Assembly: GCA_002083825.1 (NCBI GenBank)
Contig: DAZV01000049.1
Span: forward strand, 19,757-83,756
Reading direction: 5' to 3'
Length of the DNA stretch: 64,000 bases
Source of the DNA: Candidatus Sericytochromatia bacterium S15B-MN24 CBMW_12
GTDB taxonomy: Bacteria; Cyanobacteriota; Sericytochromatia; S15B-MN24; UBA4093
Below the pieces are notes generated by a model. That model was not told the origin of the DNA. It did not search any database and was given only the letters and a program-made list of their open reading frames with translations. Made by a program: the position numbers and the translations under genes. Positions 62,178 to 64,000 of this stretch are shown one piece after another (positions within the stretch are counted from its first letter, which is position 1; each line of letters starts with the position of its first letter).

Positions 62178-62606
62178 TTACTCGTCCCCGCGAACCGAGC
62201 CACGGCCCTTCTTGGTCTGCGAGCGGGCCTTCTTGCTGGCGACCCGGCGCTCCTGCGATCCCCAGGTGGGCTTGGTGGCCTTGCGGTTCTTGGGGACGAA
62301 AAGGGCCTGCTTGACGAGCGCCACCAGCTTCGCCTCGGCCAGCACGCGGTTATCGGGCTGGTTCCGGGTCTCGGAAGCCGTGACGAGAAGGTAGTCCCCC
62401 TCGATCCAGCGTTTGCCCGCGACGAGTCTCAGGCGCTCTCGCGCTTCCAGGGTCAGGCCGCGGATCTGGGCGACCGCCACGCGAAGCTCGACCTTGCTGG
62501 AGACCTTATTGACGTTCTGGCCGCCGGGTCCAGAGGAGCGGGTGGCGCTGAAAGCGATCGCCTCATCGGGAATCACCACTCCGGGGGCCACGGGAAGATC
62601 GGCCAA
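62178..62606 (-). CDS. arfB: alternative ribosome-rescue factor B / peptidyl-tRNA hydrolase domain protein
   Basis: 142 residues, the family's normal length. The GGQ motif is in SSGPGGQNVNKVSSKVELR, and the basic C-terminal tail (KPTWGSQERRVASKKARSQTKKGRG) enters the mRNA channel of stalled ribosomes. It hydrolyses peptidyl-tRNA on nonstop ribosomes. The start is TTG 62606, six bases after AAAGGA; the longer frame to 62696 adds a Pro-rich stretch not found in the family. Confidence 0.92.
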   Translation of the reverse strand: MADLPVAPGVVIPDEAIAFSATRSSGPGGQNVNKVSSKVELRVAVAQIRGLTLEARERLRLVAGKRWIEGDYLLVTASETRNQPDNRVLAEAKLVALVKQALFVPKNRKATKPTWGSQERRVASKKARSQTKKGRGSVRGDE

Positions 62607-62686
62607 TTGACGTCCTTTCTGAAGCAAGAGCCGCGCGCGGCTAAAATCGCGCCGGAAGGGTAAAAGGGGGCAAGGAGGAAGCGACC

Positions 62687-62878
62687 ATGGCAACAACCAT
62701 CTGTTCCCAGTGCAACGCCAGTTATCCCACGATCATGAAAGCCTGTCCGTCGTGCAAGACGGCTCCCTCGGGTCCGAAGATCTCGTCGGCGGACATCAAG
62801 AAATACATCCCGCTGATCATGGCGGTGGACGCCCTCCTCATCGGAGGTTTCTTGATTTACTTCTTCGTGATCCGGTAA
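62687..62878 (+). CDS. small zinc-ribbon membrane protein
   Basis: 63 residues. Two CxxC knuckles (CSQC at 6-9, CPSC at 20-23) form a rubredoxin-like zinc ribbon, followed by a Pro/Gly/Ser linker and one C-terminal membrane helix (YIPLIMAVDALLIGGFLIYFFVI). AAGGAGG precedes the ATG. Function unknown; such proteins are often accessory subunits or adaptors. Divergent from arfB, with an 80-base gap between their starts. Confidence 0.8.
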   Translation: MATTICSQCNASYPTIMKACPSCKTAPSGPKISSADIKKYIPLIMAVDALLIGGFLIYFFVIR

Positions 62879-63049
62879 GGGATCGAATCGCCAAAAAGGG
62901 CTAGTGGCCCGGGGTTTCATCCCCCGCGTCGGGCCTGCCGTCGTTGGGGGCAGGGCTTGCCTATCGCGCTCCAGTCTAACACCTTGCGGCACCTTCCGAA
63001 ACTCACGACTACGGCCTCGATGAGCCCCCAAAGGTCGCTAGGAGCGGGG

Positions 63050-64000
63050 CTATTCCGGCGCGAAGACACGGACCCCCGCGACCAGGGTGCCTTGGCAACG
63101 GAAATCGGCGTCCAAAATGGCCAGATCCGCCCGCATCCCGACTTCGAGCGATCCCCGATCGGTCAATCCCAAGCTTCGGGCAGGGGTCGAGGCAGCCATG
63201 CGGGCGGCCTCGGGTATCGAAACACCAATGTCGGTAACCACGTTGCGAAGGGCGCGGTCGAGGGTGATGCACGACCCCGCGATGGTCCCGTCGGGTAGGC
63301 GGGCGACATCCTGCCCGATGTGAATCTCGCGGCCATCCAGCACGTGGATCCCGGGAGGCAGGCCCGTCCCCATGAGGGCGTCGGAGACCAGCATGAGCCG
63401 ATCGGCCCCCTTGCAGCGGTAGGCGATCCGGATTCCCGCCGGATGCACGTGAACCATGTCCGCCACGATCTCGGCGTCCAGGGCATCTTCAACCAGCGCC
63501 GCCCCCAGGGTCCCGGGTTCGCGGTGGTGAAACGGACGCATGGCATTGCAGAGATGGGTGACCCGGGTGGCTCCGGCCGCCGCTCCCGCCATAACTTGCT
63601 CGTAAGTGGCATCCGTATGCCCCATGGAAACGCGGATCCCCAGCAGCACTAGCTCTTGGATGAGTTCGGCGGCCCCCGAGAGTTCGGGGGCCAGGGTCAC
63701 GATTCGGATGACCTCGGCATGCCGCCGGATCACCTCTCGCAGCGCCGGATCCGCCATCGGTCGCAGGGCCTCCGGCGGCTGGGCTCCCTTGAACTTCGGG
63801 GCGATGAAGCCGCTCTCCAGATGCGCCCCCAGGATCCGGGCTCCCGGTCCCTGATGCCGCATGGCCTCCTCGATGGCAGACAACACCCGCGACAGCGCGT
63901 CGGCAGGACACGCAAACAGGGTGGGGACCCAGCCGGTCACGCCGTGGCGGGCGAGATGGCGGGAAATCGTGTCGAAGGCCGCGGGGGTGGCATGCATGGT
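63050..64000 (-). CDS. nagA: N-acetylglucosamine-6-phosphate deacetylase, partial at its N-terminus
   Basis: The C-terminal ~316 residues of NagA; the start lies beyond the right edge. It removes acetate from GlcNAc-6-P in amino-sugar use and cell-wall recycling. Visible motifs: GAHLESGFIAPKFKGAQP (with metal-site Glu), SMGHTDATYEQ, THLCNAMRPFHHREPG, VADMVHVHPAGI, and VSDALMGTG with the catalytic Asp. The N-terminal metal-binding HxH is outside the window. The gap before it (62879-63049) has only a possible GGCCCG/CGGGCC hairpin (62906-62935). Confidence 0.93.
   Translation of the reverse strand, partial: TMHATPAAFDTISRHLARHGVTGWVPTLFACPADALSRVLSAIEEAMRHQGPGARILGAHLESGFIAPKFKGAQPPEALRPMADPALREVIRRHAEVIRIVTLAPELSGAAELIQELVLLGIRVSMGHTDATYEQVMAGAAAGATRVTHLCNAMRPFHHREPGTLGAALVEDALDAEIVADMVHVHPAGIRIAYRCKGADRLMLVSDALMGTGLPPGIHVLDGREIHIGQDVARLPDGTIAGSCITLDRALRNVVTDIGVSIPEAARMAASTPARSLGLTDRGSLEVGMRADLAILDADFRCQGTLVAGVRVFAPE

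Overview
The window is a 64 kb stretch of a high-GC bacterial chromosome with dense genes on both strands, short intergenic gaps, ATGA-type start/stop overlaps and many GTG or TTG starts. I saw no rRNA, tRNA, CRISPR array or intact insertion sequence. A secretin, lipoproteins with lipobox signals and a periplasmic-type lytic transglycosylase point to a diderm (Gram-negative) envelope. Lysine fermentation genes, B12-dependent lysine 5,6-aminomutase and FeoAB ferrous iron uptake point to at least partly anaerobic life. The taxon cannot be fixed from sequence alone; an uncultured deep lineage (for example non-photosynthetic cyanobacteria-like Sericytochromatia or relatives) is only a guess.

Layout. 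0-3 kb: end of a membrane subunit, then hom-thrC (threonine synthesis). 3-8 kb: a huge soluble-adenylyl-cyclase-like ATPase and a cytosolic histidine kinase, both on minus. 8.4-17.8 kb: a type IV pilus / type II secretion cluster made of three prepilin-like genes, a PilM-PilN fusion and PilO on minus, GspE/PilB and PilC/GspF on plus, PilP and secretin on minus, and a separate pilin-like gene. 17.9-22.7 kb: a lipoprotein, a receiver-PilZ protein, and a feoA-feoB operon with a Fur-box-like site plus two small Cys-rich proteins. 23-31.5 kb: lytic transglycosylase, inositol-phosphatase family enzyme, secreted orphan, DAHP synthase, an A-type Fe-S carrier, a metallophosphatase lipoprotein, and a FabK-like flavoenzyme behind a putative attenuator. 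31.8-40.2 kb: ferredoxin, HEAT-repeat protein, orphan, GAF-GGDEF-EAL protein, NamZ-like muramidase, SPFH lipoprotein, a P-loop protein resembling KamB, and a response regulator. 40.3-44.5 kb: a small defence-type island with an HTH protein, a SauUSI-like type IV restriction enzyme and a BrnT/BrnA toxin-antitoxin pair.

44.6-55.7 kb: the lysine degradation genes kamDE, kal, kce, kdd and kamA. Together they convert lysine through beta-lysine, 3,5-diaminohexanoate and 3-keto-5-aminohexanoate to aminobutyryl-CoA and crotonyl-CoA. The cluster is interrupted by a five-gene minus-strand block containing a duplicated two-gene module of unknown function (helical ~315 residue protein plus a small heptad-repeat protein) and a GNAT acetyltransferase. 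This module is the best candidate here for an undescribed system. 55.8-64 kb: a divergent reductase/TetR pair with a clear operator, recD2, an NHL-repeat lipoprotein, arfB, a zinc-ribbon membrane protein, and the C-terminal part of nagA.

Between genes lie several repeat families: a ~110 bp nested palindrome (three copies), a 17 bp motif next to C/G hairpins (two copies), 20 bp tandem repeats, and a 34 bp sequence present in inverted orientation 18 kb apart. Many intergenic hairpins have long perfect stems but no U-tract.
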